From the NCBI GenBank assembly GCA_965370315.1, contig CBDUTO010000005.1, forward strand, positions 8,481 to 72,480: a DNA stretch of 64,000 bases. The letters run 5' to 3'. This document shows, in pieces, positions 28,339 to 37,702 of the stretch (position 1 is the stretch's first letter; every line of letters begins with the position of its first letter). The notes beneath the pieces were generated by a model that had not been told where the DNA came from, did not search any database, and saw nothing but the letters and a program-made list of their open reading frames with translations. This DNA is from 1-14-2-50-31-20 sp965370315 (GTDB lineage: Bacteria > Bacteroidota > Ignavibacteria > Ignavibacteriales > Melioribacteraceae). A program made the position numbers and the translations under genes.

Positions 28339-29267
28339 GATATTTAAAAATGAAAAGTATTAAAAATCAGTTTACTCTTGTTATTACACTATGTGTGGTT
28401 TTATTTCTCAATGTTTATGCTCAGGAAATAGCAAAACCTATGAGTGAAAGAGAAAAGACTAAAATTTCAAAAATAAAAACAAAAACAGAGTGGGCAACTA
28501 CTATTAAAGATGGGAAGGATTCAAGGATTAAAGTACTTTACCATGAGTATAATGAAGAAGGTAACGTTACAAAAATGCTTATATATTCGCCAGATGGTTC
28601 AGTAATGAGTGATATAATTCACACTTATGATGAAAATAATTTTGTTGTTAAAACAATTACAAAAAAGAGTAATCCACTACAAAGTACACAAACATTCTAT
28701 AATTATGAAGATAAGAGATTTACAGGTATAGAGATATTTAACAATGAGAATATTTTGTTAGTTGAAAGTATTTACGAGTATAATGATGCCAATCTTTTAA
28801 TCAGGATGATAACAAAAAATAGTACAAATACTGTTTATTTGGATTTTACCTATTTGTACGATGAAAATAAAAAATTGTATGAAACGCTTTCTAAAGATGC
28901 TAAAGGAACTATTCAAGCAATCGTCAAGATTCTGTATGATGGAGCTGGCAATATTTCAGAGCAAAACACTTACACTGCTGATGGTACTATTATGCAGAGA
29001 ACTACAAATAAACATAATAAGTTCGGTGTTTTAATAGAGGAAATAATTACAGATGGTGAGGGAAGAGTAATATCAAACATTGAAAGAAAAACTGATACAT
29101 CTGGAAATTTAGTTCAAGAGGTAACCTCAAACCCAACTGCCAATATAAAAAAAAGACTCGTTTTTGTTTTGGATAAAAAGGGAAATGTTCTTGAACAAAA
29201 GTTGTTTAATAAATTGGATATAGAAGTAAGTAAAATTGAAAATGAATTCGAGTATTTTCCTCAATAA
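28335..29267 (+). CDS. Secreted protein with YD/RHS-like short beta repeats
   Basis: The 310-aa product has a signal peptide (FTLVITLCVVLFLNVYAQ). About nine repeats of a 20-25-residue unit follow the pattern 'YDExxxxxxxxxxxxxDG', for example 'VLYHEYNEEGNVTKMLIYSP', 'IIHTYDENNFVVKTITKK' and 'KILYDGAGNISEQNTYTADG'. Such repeats resemble MORN/YD-type beta wraps used in secreted cell-surface proteins. There is no T9SS sorting domain and no toxin domain at the C-terminus. Its ATG overlaps the previous stop (ATGA), so it is translationally coupled to fibre paralogue 1. Confidence 0.68.
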   Translation: MRYLKMKSIKNQFTLVITLCVVLFLNVYAQEIAKPMSEREKTKISKIKTKTEWATTIKDGKDSRIKVLYHEYNEEGNVTKMLIYSPDGSVMSDIIHTYDENNFVVKTITKKSNPLQSTQTFYNYEDKRFTGIEIFNNENILLVESIYEYNDANLLIRMITKNSTNTVYLDFTYLYDENKKLYETLSKDAKGTIQAIVKILYDGAGNISEQNTYTADGTIMQRTTNKHNKFGVLIEEIITDGEGRVISNIERKTDTSGNLVQEVTSNPTANIKKRLVFVLDKKGNVLEQKLFNKLDIEVSKIENEFEYFPQ

Positions 29268-29310
29268 AAAAAATAGAATAATTCCATTGTTGGAATTAGG
29301 AGAGTTTAAA

Positions 29311-29838
29311 GTGAAGAAGTTAGTCTATTACGTTTTAATGGTGTTTTTAACAGTGAGTATAACATATTCGCAAGACTTACTATTAAATAGTAGTTCATAT
29401 AATTCGAATGGAATTGTTTTTTCTGATAATTCAACAAAGGTTTATGTTTCATTTGGAAGAAGTATAGTTGGGGTTGCAAAATCTGGAAACATGGTGATTT
29501 CTGTAAATTCTTCAAAGCACTTTCAGAACAAGGGTAAACTGATTACAAATAGTGGTGCGTTAGATGTTGGTCCAAATAAATTTTCTCTACAACAGAATTA
29601 TCCAAATCCATTTAACCCAAGTACAAATATTAAATATGATATTCCCAAACAGAGTTTAGTTAATATTAGCATATATAATATTCTGGGCGAAAAGGTTGTT
29701 GAGTTACTTAACGAAGTAAAGAGTGCTGGTTCATATGAAATTACATGGAATGCACATAACCTTTCCAACGGTGTTTATGTTTATACCATGCGAGGAAGTG
29801 ATTTTGTAGATTCAAAGAAACTAATTTTATTAAAATAG
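29311..29838 (+). CDS. Short T9SS-exported protein
   Basis: The product is 175 aa from a GTG start at 29311, chosen because AGGAGA (29299-29304) lies just upstream and the resulting N-terminus is a clean signal peptide (KKLVYYVLMVFLTVSITYSQ). An in-frame ATG at 29236 would overlap the previous gene and add 25 polar residues before the signal. Only about 65 residues of Ser/Asn-rich sequence separate the signal peptide from a complete T9SS sorting domain ('QQNYPNPFNPSTNIKYDIPK...KKLILLK'), so nearly all the exported part is the sorting domain. It may serve as a small surface-anchored subunit. Confidence 0.78.
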   Translation: MKKLVYYVLMVFLTVSITYSQDLLLNSSSYNSNGIVFSDNSTKVYVSFGRSIVGVAKSGNMVISVNSSKHFQNKGKLITNSGALDVGPNKFSLQQNYPNPFNPSTNIKYDIPKQSLVNISIYNILGEKVVELLNEVKSAGSYEITWNAHNLSNGVYVYTMRGSDFVDSKKLILLK

Positions 29839-29848
29839 ATTGAATAAA

Positions 29849-31963
29849 ATGATGATTAATAATAAGATCAGAAAACTAAAAACAATGTCTATTAGCGGAG
29901 CAGAGAAAACAGAAAGATTATTTAATCTAAGTTTTTTCTTTTTGCTACTATTCTCATTGCCACTTTTATTCCAAAGTGATATGCTTGGGCAAGAAATTAT
30001 TAAACCATCTTCTCCTCAAGTTATTGTTTTCGATGGGTTTATTACCAACTCGGATGGAGAAGTATTTGAGGATGGTACTTATACTCTTATTTTCTCTTTG
30101 TATAAGAGGGATTCCGATGGAAAAGCTCTGTGGAAAGAAGTGCATAGCAGTATTGAGTTAGTTAATGGAATTGTCAATTTAGAATTAGGAAAAGATAGTG
30201 GCAATCCAATTTCTATTCCATTTGATAAAGAGTATTATATTGGCATCCAGCTTGGAGAAGAGGAACTTTTACCTCGTCAACAATTTACATCTGTTCCTTA
30301 TAGCTTGCGAACTAAAATTGCTGCAGAAGTACCTGATGCTTCAATTACAACTGAGAAAATTGCTAATAGCTCAATAACTGATGAAAAAGTTGAAAGCATT
30401 GATTGGGAGAAAATAAGTGGTACTTCTCAATTAGATTTAGACTTAAAATCAACTGCGGTCCTACCAGATTATTGGAGAAGGCACGGTAATTATCTTGAGA
30501 CGGGTGAAGAATTTCTTGGAACAATAAACGATAGAAATTTAGTAATTAGAGTTGATAGTGTTCAAAGAATGATATTTGAACCCTATGGTCGTGTTGTAAT
30601 AGGTACTTTGCAAGATTCTGTTCAATTTGAAGTAATAGGGCTTACAACTTTATGCGATGCATTTTTTAGAGGTAAGGTTGGAGTTGGTGTATATCCCGGA
30701 GCAGCACAACTTCACATCGATTCTCCTGGAGTCGTTCCCTTTGCTGGACAAACACCGTTTCAAGTTGATTCTGCAAATACAGAAGTTTTTAAGATTCAGC
30801 CTAATGGACGAGTAGTAATCACAAGTACACTCGAAGGGGAAGAGGATGATATATCAAATTATCCGTTATACATTGAGGGTGAAGATCACGGAATTGCAAT
30901 TAATATCCACCAAGTTGCTGCCCAGAATGTAGTACCTGCACCACTACCTCAAATACCTGGTGTACCTGGAATACCTGCCATTCCTGGGCTAGTTCTACCA
31001 CCAAATTCTGGCAATAATTATATCTCTTTCTGGGATACATATTCAGGGTTCTCACTAACAAATAATATGACTGGTAGAATTGAAGGACAAAATTATATTG
31101 ATTATCAAATCGATCCAAAGAATATTGTTCATCATGTAGCTGTAGTAGGTAAAATTGCAGCGGAAGCCGTTGCTATAGCTGTGACAGCAGCAGCAGTAGC
31201 TACAACAGGAGTTCCTATCGAGGTAGAAGATATTATTAAATTAGCAGGTGAAATTATCTATGAGGTTGCAATTATTGTAATTGATCTTATAAACCTCGGA
31301 GTTACGTATGAATCGGGAAGTGGTGATTATGCCGAGTGGCTTCAGCGTGCTAACTTTAATGAAACAATTAAATATGGTGACATTGTAGGAGTTTATGGAG
31401 GCCAAATATCAAAGGCAACTCTTAATGCAGATCGAATTATGTCAGTCTCTGTTGCGCCAATAGTTTTAGGCAATATGCCACAAAAAGGTATGGAAGAATT
31501 GTACGAAAAAGTTGCTTTTAAAGGACAGGTTCCAGTTAAGGTTATTGGTGTTGTTAATAAAGGGGATTACATAATTCCGAGTGGCATTGAAGACGGAACT
31601 GGAATGGCAATTGCTCCTGAATTAGTCACAATTGATGAATTGACTAAAACTGTAGGTATTGCGTGGCAAGCATCAAATAATCCTTCGGTAAAAATGATAA
31701 AAGTAGGTGTTGGATTAAATCTAAAAAACGTTACATCAATTATAAAACAAAGTTCAATTTATGATAAAAGTTTAGTTGCCAAACTTCAGAAAAAGAGTAG
31801 TGAGTTAGAATTATTACTTGCTGAAATAGATACTTCAAACTCAGAGTATGAGGAAACATATAAGAAAATGATTCAATTAAAATTTGCAATAAAAGATTTT
31901 GAAAGTGGCACGAACAATAGGCTTATTAGAACAACACTACTGGAATCTACAAGTGGGAATTGA
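29849..31963 (+). CDS. Secreted fibre-like protein, paralogue 2 of 3
   Basis: The product is 704 aa from the ATG at 29849; a TTG at 29840 and an ATG at 29885 are alternatives, with no strong ribosome site to decide. A hydrophobic export segment lies at about 28-48. It shares the layout of its neighbours: 'VIVFDGFITNSDGEVFEDGT' head, 'GRVVIGTLQDSVQFEVIGL' fibre repeats, and the 'SGSGDYAEWLQ' block (D493) with 'GDIVGVYGGQISKA...APIVLGNM'. A Pro-rich insert 'PLPQIPGVPGIPAIPG' occurs just before the C-terminal block and is missing in the other two. It ends in a coiled coil and carries no T9SS domain. Confidence 0.72.
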   Translation: MMINNKIRKLKTMSISGAEKTERLFNLSFFFLLLFSLPLLFQSDMLGQEIIKPSSPQVIVFDGFITNSDGEVFEDGTYTLIFSLYKRDSDGKALWKEVHSSIELVNGIVNLELGKDSGNPISIPFDKEYYIGIQLGEEELLPRQQFTSVPYSLRTKIAAEVPDASITTEKIANSSITDEKVESIDWEKISGTSQLDLDLKSTAVLPDYWRRHGNYLETGEEFLGTINDRNLVIRVDSVQRMIFEPYGRVVIGTLQDSVQFEVIGLTTLCDAFFRGKVGVGVYPGAAQLHIDSPGVVPFAGQTPFQVDSANTEVFKIQPNGRVVITSTLEGEEDDISNYPLYIEGEDHGIAINIHQVAAQNVVPAPLPQIPGVPGIPAIPGLVLPPNSGNNYISFWDTYSGFSLTNNMTGRIEGQNYIDYQIDPKNIVHHVAVVGKIAAEAVAIAVTAAAVATTGVPIEVEDIIKLAGEIIYEVAIIVIDLINLGVTYESGSGDYAEWLQRANFNETIKYGDIVGVYGGQISKATLNADRIMSVSVAPIVLGNMPQKGMEELYEKVAFKGQVPVKVIGVVNKGDYIIPSGIEDGTGMAIAPELVTIDELTKTVGIAWQASNNPSVKMIKVGVGLNLKNVTSIIKQSSIYDKSLVAKLQKKSSELELLLAEIDTSNSEYEETYKKMIQLKFAIKDFESGTNNRLIRTTLLESTSGN

Positions 31964-31994
31964 AAAATATTTTAAAATAAATTTTGATAAAAAT

Positions 31995-33977
31995 ATGAAT
32001 ATAAAAATGACAAAAGCAATTATTCATGTAATACTATTTAGTATAATTTTAAGTAGTGGAATTATTGCACAGGAGATTCAGAAAAGTAAGTTACCTGGAA
32101 CAATAGCCTTTAACGGTATGTTGACTGATGATTTCGGTAAAGCGTTTGAGGATAACTTTTATGATTTTACTTTCTCTTTGTATTCACAATCAGATCCGAA
32201 TACTCCAAAATGGAGTGAAGTTCACAAAAAAGTACTTGTTAAAAATGGAGAATTTGATGTAGTACTTGGAAAAGGGACAACTCCAAATCCTTTCTCTTTT
32301 GAAATTGATGAAGGTTATTCACTCGGTATCAGAATTAATAATGAAAAAGAGATGAGCGATAGGTTCAAGTTTCTGAATTCGCCTTATAGTCTTGGTGCTA
32401 AGTTTGCCGAAAGTGTTTCAGATAATTCAATTACTTCTGAGAAATTAGCAGATGGTTCTGTTACAAATGAGAAGGTTAAAAATATAAGTATAAATAAAAT
32501 TACAAACCTTCCAAGCTCAATTGGTACCTTGGCAAGGTTAAAAGCCATTCCACAAATATTGGGTTCCGATTACGAATGGTGGACTACTCAAGGTAATATA
32601 ATTTACGGTCCAGAGAGACATTTCTTAGGTGTTTTAAACGATAGAAATTTTGTAATCCAAACTTGGGAAATTCAAAGAATGCTTTTCGATCCTTTGGGGT
32701 ATGTTGTAATTGGAACTACACTACACAATGCTCATTTTGAAGTTATTGGTAAAAGTACATTTACCGATGATGCTTTTATTAAGGGAGTTTTAGGTGTTGG
32801 AGTTTACCCTACTTCTGCAAAAATGCATATTAATAACGAAACTACATCATCATCATTAAAAGCTGATTATCAGGGTTCTAATTTATTTGAAATTGAAGGT
32901 AATGGAAGAACAACGATTCGCAGTAGTGTTTCTGGGAATGATTGGCTTGTAGATAACTATCCTCTTTATATTGATGCAGTATCTCAAGGTATAGCAATTA
33001 GAGTTGAAGGGAATGACTGGCTACTCTCTGAGAAAGCAAATGGTGATAATAACTATATGTCATTTTGGACTGAAGATAATCTACTTGCACCTATTCCAAC
33101 TATTGGCTTTTCAGGTATTTCAAATATTGGAAATATGGCTGGAAGAATTGAAGGACAAACTGTTACAGACTATTGGTCAGATATGCCTAATATTATTCAT
33201 GGCGTCTATATTGTAGCTCTTGGCGCTGCTGAAATAGTAGCTCTTTCTATGGCGGTCTTGGAGCCAGTTGATATAATTACAATTGCTATTGACCTAGCTG
33301 AGAATATAATAATTGAAGGTCTCAACATGGCAAATATCGGCGTTACCTTCGAATCGGGGAGTGGAGATTATGCAGAATGGTTAGAGAAATCTGACAAAAC
33401 AGAGAAATTTTATTCTGGCGATATTATTGGAGTAAAAGGTGGAAAAATTTCAAAAAAATTGGATGATGCAGAGTTTTTTATGGCAATATCTAGTGCACCA
33501 ATAGTTTTAGGTAATTCACCAACAGATGGTCACATAGAAGATTTTGAAAAAGTAGCCTTTATGGGACAAATACCAGTGAGCGTCAGAGGAATCGTAAACG
33601 AAGGTGATTTCATTATTCCCTCTGGTCTTAATGATGGAACTGGATATGCAATAGCTCCTGAGTTGCTAACTTTAGATGAATACCCCAGTATTGTTGGGCA
33701 AGCATGGAGTAGCTCTAAAACTGACGGGATTACTTTAATAAATACTCATGTTGGTTTGGATAATAAAGACCTTGGATATATTGTTAAAAATATTGAGACT
33801 GCTGATAAAGAAATTCTTATTGGGATGAAGAAAATGGATATAGATTTGGAAGGAACTAAGGACGAAGCTAAATATTTACAAAAGAAATTAACTGATACTA
33901 AAGTTTTAATTAATGAAATATTTTTGCAATTAGAAAATGGACAAAATGTTTCACACACTATGTTAGAAACATTATAA
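31995..33977 (+). CDS. Secreted fibre-like protein, paralogue 3 of 3
   Basis: The product is 660 aa. I choose the ATG at 31995 because it opens directly into a signal peptide (KAIIHVILFSIILSSGIIAQ); upstream in-frame starts lie inside the preceding gene. The head ('GTIAFNGMLTDDFGKAFEDN'), fibre repeats ('GYVVIGTTLHNAHFEVIGKS', 'VLGVGVYPTSAKMHINN') and 'SGSGDYAEWLE' block (D458) match paralogues 1 and 2 in order. The C-terminus is a predicted coiled coil. Three tandem paralogues suggest hetero-oligomeric fibres. It is followed 29 nt later by the first 29-codon lipopeptide gene. Confidence 0.72.
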   Translation: MNIKMTKAIIHVILFSIILSSGIIAQEIQKSKLPGTIAFNGMLTDDFGKAFEDNFYDFTFSLYSQSDPNTPKWSEVHKKVLVKNGEFDVVLGKGTTPNPFSFEIDEGYSLGIRINNEKEMSDRFKFLNSPYSLGAKFAESVSDNSITSEKLADGSVTNEKVKNISINKITNLPSSIGTLARLKAIPQILGSDYEWWTTQGNIIYGPERHFLGVLNDRNFVIQTWEIQRMLFDPLGYVVIGTTLHNAHFEVIGKSTFTDDAFIKGVLGVGVYPTSAKMHINNETTSSSLKADYQGSNLFEIEGNGRTTIRSSVSGNDWLVDNYPLYIDAVSQGIAIRVEGNDWLLSEKANGDNNYMSFWTEDNLLAPIPTIGFSGISNIGNMAGRIEGQTVTDYWSDMPNIIHGVYIVALGAAEIVALSMAVLEPVDIITIAIDLAENIIIEGLNMANIGVTFESGSGDYAEWLEKSDKTEKFYSGDIIGVKGGKISKKLDDAEFFMAISSAPIVLGNSPTDGHIEDFEKVAFMGQIPVSVRGIVNEGDFIIPSGLNDGTGYAIAPELLTLDEYPSIVGQAWSSSKTDGITLINTHVGLDNKDLGYIVKNIETADKEILIGMKKMDIDLEGTKDEAKYLQKKLTDTKVLINEIFLQLENGQNVSHTMLETL

Positions 33978-34006
33978 AAAAAAATGATTTAAGAAAGGAC
34001 TTATAG

Positions 34007-34096
34007 ATGTCAAAAATTGGTGCTACACTATTTATTGTAGGAGTTTTGCTTGTATTCGCTTCGGCTCTTTTTGCTTGCCAAGTGACTTATTTTTAA
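34007..34096 (+). CDS. 29-aa lipopeptide precursor A (mature tail CQVTYF)
   Basis: The frame ATG 34007 to TAA 34094-34096 has AAAGGA 7 nt upstream. The translation is 'MSKIGATLFIVGVLLVFASA' followed by LFACQVTYF. This is a complete lipoprotein signal peptide with lipobox L-F-A-C (Cys24) and only five residues after the cysteine. It matches precursors B (37322) and C (42630) in start (MSKI), length (29), Cys position (24) and terminal TYF, although its DNA is otherwise unrelated. It is the last gene of unit 1. Signal-peptidase II processing would leave a lipidated hexapeptide in the envelope. Confidence 0.75.
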   Translation: MSKIGATLFIVGVLLVFASALFACQVTYF

Positions 34097-34214
34097 GGGG
34101 TATATAAGATAGAATCTTTTGTATAAATACAAATATTATTTATGAATAAAACTGAGATGCCAGGGCATATTTAAATTCTATTATTGAGTATTTGTATAGT
34201 TCAAATAAAAATAG
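34097..34214 (+). other. Gap between surface-protein units 1 and 2
   Basis: No gene is seen. An inverted pair AATACAAATA / TATTTGTAT about 45 nt apart is too loose to call a terminator. The unit 2 promoter begins at 34215. Confidence 0.5.
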
Positions 34215-34243
34215 TTGACATTAAATTCTAAATCACATACTTT
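34215..34243 (+). promoter_or_regulatory. Promoter of surface-protein unit 2
   Basis: TTGACA at 34215-34220, a 17-nt spacer, TACTTT at 34238-34243. It has the same layout as the promoters at 19425 and 37593 and lies 93 nt before the ATG at 34336. Confidence 0.6.
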
Positions 34244-34295
34244 AAACTCATCAAGCAAATAGTATTTACTTATGTAGTAAATAATTTTCTTAATA

Positions 34296-34310
34296 CCAGC
34301 CAAAGTCAGA
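34296..34310 (+). promoter_or_regulatory. CCAGCCAAAGTCAGA leader element, copy 2
   Basis: Identical over 15 nt to copy 1 and followed by TTTT. It ends 25 nt before the ATG and just upstream of the ribosome site AGAGGT (34325-34330). Confidence 0.7.
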
Positions 34311-34335
34311 TTTTAATTATTATTAGAGGTTTATT

Positions 34336-37260
34336 ATGAAACCAAAAACTACTATTTTTAATAGTACTCTACTACTATTTTCATTCTTTATAATTTTTAT
34401 ATTCTCCAGCTTAAATGCCCAGCCATTCCCAGCAGATAATGCAACTGGAGTCTCTGTTACTCCGGACTTTACGACAGTTAATACTTATAGTGTTCTAATT
34501 ACGCATGATATGTATCTTGATGTATCTACTACTACAAATTTTGGTGCAAATACAGTTGTCGATAGAGTCTATTATCCAGTGTTAGCTACTAATCTAAGAG
34601 CATGGGGTGATGTCTTGGCTCTTCAAACAGATGGAGATTTGGCGGGCGTTTTAGAGGATGAAGTTCAGTTAGCGTATAATACAACTTATTATTGGAGGAT
34701 ACAAGATAACTATGGTAATACTCCCGGATTAGAAGGGAATCCTATTCCTTATAGTTTTACTACAGGTCTTATCTCTCCTACACTAAATGCCCCAGTTGAT
34801 GGTTTGACTGGTGTGTCAGTAGAACCTCTTATGTCCTGGAATGCATCTACTGGAGCAACTTCATATAAGTTATATTTAGATGATGCAAATGATTTTACTA
34901 CTCCGATTTATGAAATTGATGAAGGAACAAATCTGTCAAAACAGTTTACTGAAATTATTGCAAACTTCCCACTTGATAACAATACAATGTATTACTGGAA
35001 GGTAGCAGCAGTTGACCAGCATGGTAATGAATATGATTCTCCAACTTATCATTTCACTACCGTACCAAGTGTACCTGTGACAATGAGTTTACCAAATGAT
35101 GCATCAATAGTAAATATGACAGATGTAACATTCTATTGGTATGTAATTGGTCAAGGAACAATGAAATTTAAGATTCAAGTATTTGAAGATGATGGAGCTG
35201 CTCCAGATGCCACAGATTGGTTAACTCCAGCTTTTGAAGCAACTACTACAAATTCGAATCAACTATTCACACTGTTTCAAGGAACAGCATACTATTGGAG
35301 AGTCATTGTCCTTTCAGGTGGAAATGAAGTAATTGATTATTCAGCGACCAGAGGTTTTACTACTGGTGGCGGAACAACAGTCACACCAATCCAATCATGG
35401 CCAATAGGAGGTGTTTCAGTTCTAACAAACACACCAACTCTCTATTGGTATTTATCAGTTTTTGGTCCTGGTCTTGAATATCAAGTTAAGTATTCAATAA
35501 GCGATGCAATAACTGGATTAGAGTTAACATCTGGAGATAAATTCCCAGAAGATGTTGACATGGTAGTGAATGGTTCAGATGATTTATTTATAACACTACT
35601 TGCACTAACTCCTGGAACCTTATATTACTGGCAAGTAAGGGTTTATGATCCTATTGCTGATGCTTATGGAGAATGGTCTGGGGTAGAGAGTTTTATTACT
35701 CAAGGTAGTGGAACATTAGTAAAACCAATTGCTAGTTATCCTCTAGGTGGCATTACAGTCTATACAACAGCACCAACGCTATACTGGTACACAGGCACAT
35801 CTGGTGATGGACTTACATATAATATTGATATTGAAACAACTACAGTTGGACTAGATGGTGTAGCTGAGTATAATAATGTTAATGCATTATACAAATTACT
35901 AACTGCAACATTAATTCCAGGTGAAACATATGTATGGTCTGTTCAATCAGATAACGATGGAGCAGCTACTACAGGTACTGGTCATGAATCAGCTTGGTCA
36001 GACCCTGTTACATTTACAGTTACTGGAGGTTCTGGAAATGGATATCCAATAATAACATGGCCAGTTGGTAATCCTACTATGTACACAACAAAGCCAGTTA
36101 TCAATTGGTTTATCCAGGGTTCAACACTTGGATTGACAGATGTAGTTCTAAGATATCAAGAAGGAAGTAATTCAACAGATTGGGATAATGTTTATGATGG
36201 AACAATCTCTATTCCATTACCAGCTCAATTATATACTTTTACTTTTGATTTAAATGAAGGAAGTAAATATTACTTTGCATTAGCTTCATGGGATGGACTT
36301 GCGTTATCTACGTGGGATGAAGATGCATTTACAGTTTACTCTGCAATAAATAATATTAGTGATCCAGTTCTTACTACACCAATTGGAGGTATAAATTTAG
36401 CATCTAAGTCACCAACATTATATTGGTTTGTAGTTGGAGATCATACAGCAATTGATGATTTTGAGGTAACATATTCTACATCAGATGTATTTGATCCTGC
36501 AGTAACAACAGTTGCCACTCCAGTAACTTCATATTTAGCACTCTCTAACTTATCTCCAGGTGCAACCTATCATTGGAAAGTTAGAACACATTATACAGAC
36601 GGTACATATTCCAACTATTCAGTTACTGAAACATTTAGTATTGATCCTGGTGCAAGTGCAATTCAACCAATTGTGGGTGGTCCAAATAATGTTGTTGTAC
36701 ATACTTCTGAACCAACTATCTCATGGGTTTTTCCATCAGAACATAGTGCAACACTTATGTCGGAAATATTGATTGCAGATAATCCAGATATGGCTAATGC
36801 AATTACAATTAAGGATATTACAAATACTAATTATATTATCTCAGACCTTGAAGATGGGAAATCCTATTTCTGGAAAGTACGAACTAAAACTACAGATAAT
36901 GTATATTCAGAATATTCTGGACAAGGGGTTTTCAAAGTTGGTGATGATGTAACAGAAGTAGAAGAGTCAGTAATTCTACCAGTTGAATTTGAAGTATCAC
37001 AGAATTATCCAAATCCATTTAATCCAAGTACAATGATTAAATATGCAATACCAGAAGCACAATTTGTTACTCTACGTATTTATAATATGTTAGGACAAGA
37101 AGTTTCAACATTAGTGAATAATGAAGTAGAAGCTGGTATTCATAATGTTATATGGAATGGAGTAGATAATAGTGGTTCTAAAGTATCAACTGGAACATAT
37201 ATATATCGAGTTGTTGCTGGCAATAAAATAATTACTAAAAAAATGATATTGCTTAAATAA
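34336..37260 (+). CDS. T9SS-exported FN3/Ig-like repeat protein
   Basis: The 974-aa product has a signal peptide (FSFFIIFIFSSLNAQ) and about eight beta-sandwich repeats of roughly 95-110 residues. Each contains 'P..GGxxVxTxxPTLYWY...G...Y.V.YS' and '..G.TYYWxVR'. The sequence ends with a complete T9SS sorting domain ('SQNYPNPFNPSTMIKYAIPE...KKMILLK'). No catalytic domain is visible; a long, rod-like surface adhesin is likely. From residue about 145 onward it is co-linear with the C-terminal 830 residues of the protein at 37703, with long identical stretches (for example 'GLTDVVLRY.EGSN' and 'NPTMYTTKP'), so the two arose by duplication. Unit 2 contains only this gene and lipopeptide B. Confidence 0.87.
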   Translation: MKPKTTIFNSTLLLFSFFIIFIFSSLNAQPFPADNATGVSVTPDFTTVNTYSVLITHDMYLDVSTTTNFGANTVVDRVYYPVLATNLRAWGDVLALQTDGDLAGVLEDEVQLAYNTTYYWRIQDNYGNTPGLEGNPIPYSFTTGLISPTLNAPVDGLTGVSVEPLMSWNASTGATSYKLYLDDANDFTTPIYEIDEGTNLSKQFTEIIANFPLDNNTMYYWKVAAVDQHGNEYDSPTYHFTTVPSVPVTMSLPNDASIVNMTDVTFYWYVIGQGTMKFKIQVFEDDGAAPDATDWLTPAFEATTTNSNQLFTLFQGTAYYWRVIVLSGGNEVIDYSATRGFTTGGGTTVTPIQSWPIGGVSVLTNTPTLYWYLSVFGPGLEYQVKYSISDAITGLELTSGDKFPEDVDMVVNGSDDLFITLLALTPGTLYYWQVRVYDPIADAYGEWSGVESFITQGSGTLVKPIASYPLGGITVYTTAPTLYWYTGTSGDGLTYNIDIETTTVGLDGVAEYNNVNALYKLLTATLIPGETYVWSVQSDNDGAATTGTGHESAWSDPVTFTVTGGSGNGYPIITWPVGNPTMYTTKPVINWFIQGSTLGLTDVVLRYQEGSNSTDWDNVYDGTISIPLPAQLYTFTFDLNEGSKYYFALASWDGLALSTWDEDAFTVYSAINNISDPVLTTPIGGINLASKSPTLYWFVVGDHTAIDDFEVTYSTSDVFDPAVTTVATPVTSYLALSNLSPGATYHWKVRTHYTDGTYSNYSVTETFSIDPGASAIQPIVGGPNNVVVHTSEPTISWVFPSEHSATLMSEILIADNPDMANAITIKDITNTNYIISDLEDGKSYFWKVRTKTTDNVYSEYSGQGVFKVGDDVTEVEESVILPVEFEVSQNYPNPFNPSTMIKYAIPEAQFVTLRIYNMLGQEVSTLVNNEVEAGIHNVIWNGVDNSGSKVSTGTYIYRVVAGNKIITKKMILLK

Positions 37261-37321
37261 AATCTTTGTGATTTAATTTATGAAAAACAATTAATTTTAC
37301 AAAAATTTTAGGAGAGAGAAA

Positions 37322-37411
37322 ATGTCAAAAATATTTTATTCAATATTCTTATTACTGTTCTTTGGAGTTATTGGTTTAGCTTTAGTTGCATGCGATACTT
37401 ATTTTCTCTAA
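37322..37411 (+). CDS. 29-aa lipopeptide precursor B (mature tail CDTYFL)
   Basis: The frame ATG 37322 to TAA 37409-37411 follows a strong ribosome site (TAGGAGAGAG). The translation is 'MSKIFYSIFLLLFFGVIGLA' followed by LVACDTYFL, with lipobox L-V-A-C at Cys24. Against precursor C at 42630 there are seven base differences, and all are silent (TCA/TCG, GTT/GTC, ATT/ATA, TAT/TAC, TTT/TTC, CTC/CTT, TAA/TAG). That pattern indicates selection for the peptide sequence. It ends unit 2, directly before a terminator hairpin. An Asp right after the cysteine would favour inner-membrane retention in E. coli; sorting rules in this phylum may differ. Confidence 0.85.
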   Translation: MSKIFYSIFLLLFFGVIGLALVACDTYFL

Positions 37412-37431
37412 TGAGAGCTAGAATTTTCTTT

Positions 37432-37460
37432 AAGAGCCAGTTTTTCTGGCTCTTTTGGTT
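37432..37460 (+). terminator. Intrinsic terminator of unit 2
   Basis: AAGAGCCAG (37432-37440), loop TTTTT, CTGGCTCTT (37446-37454), then TTGGTTTT. The same stem core (AAGAGCCAG/CTGGCTCTT) recurs after lipopeptide C. Confidence 0.85.
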
Positions 37461-37592
37461 TTAAATACTATCGGGCAAATCATAAATATTATTAAATAGT
37501 AATAATCTAAAATTAAAATATTTTTTTAATTAAAAATGGCTTTTTAGAACCTAAACATCCTTTTTATAATAAAACGTTATGTCCTTTTATGC

Positions 37593-37621
37593 TTGACAAT
37601 ACTTATTAAACCTCTTAAATT
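37593..37621 (+). promoter_or_regulatory. Promoter of surface-protein unit 3
   Basis: TTGACA at 37593-37598, a 17-nt spacer, TAAATT at 37616-37621. It lies 40 nt upstream of leader element copy 3 and downstream of the unit 2 terminator. Confidence 0.6.
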
Positions 37622-37660
37622 CAGTTAGTAATAAATTATATAAATAATATGATTTGTTCA

Positions 37661-37675
37661 CCAGCCAAAGCCAGA
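37661..37675 (+). promoter_or_regulatory. CCAGCCAAAGCCAGA leader element, copy 3
   Basis: It differs from copies 1 and 2 by one base (T to C at position 11), is followed by GTTTT and ends 27 nt before the ATG at 37703. An in-frame ATG at 37649 would put the element inside coding sequence, but that start lacks a ribosome site and would bury the signal peptide. Confidence 0.7.
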
Positions 37676-37702
37676 GTTTTATCACATATACGGAGGTGTT
37701 TT

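Noticed and set aside
26353..33977. Prophage tail-fibre region
   Set aside because: The proteins have export signals and lie among T9SS genes; no capsid, terminase, portal, integrase or lysis genes are nearby.
34097..34214. Terminator of unit 1
   Set aside because: Only loose inverted pairs (AATACAAATA/TATTTGTAT, ATGCC/GGCAT) without a good stem-T-tract combination were seen.
37649..37702. Earlier ATG for the giant Calx-beta protein
   Set aside because: It has no ribosome site, would bury the signal peptide behind 18 polar residues and would overlap the conserved leader element.
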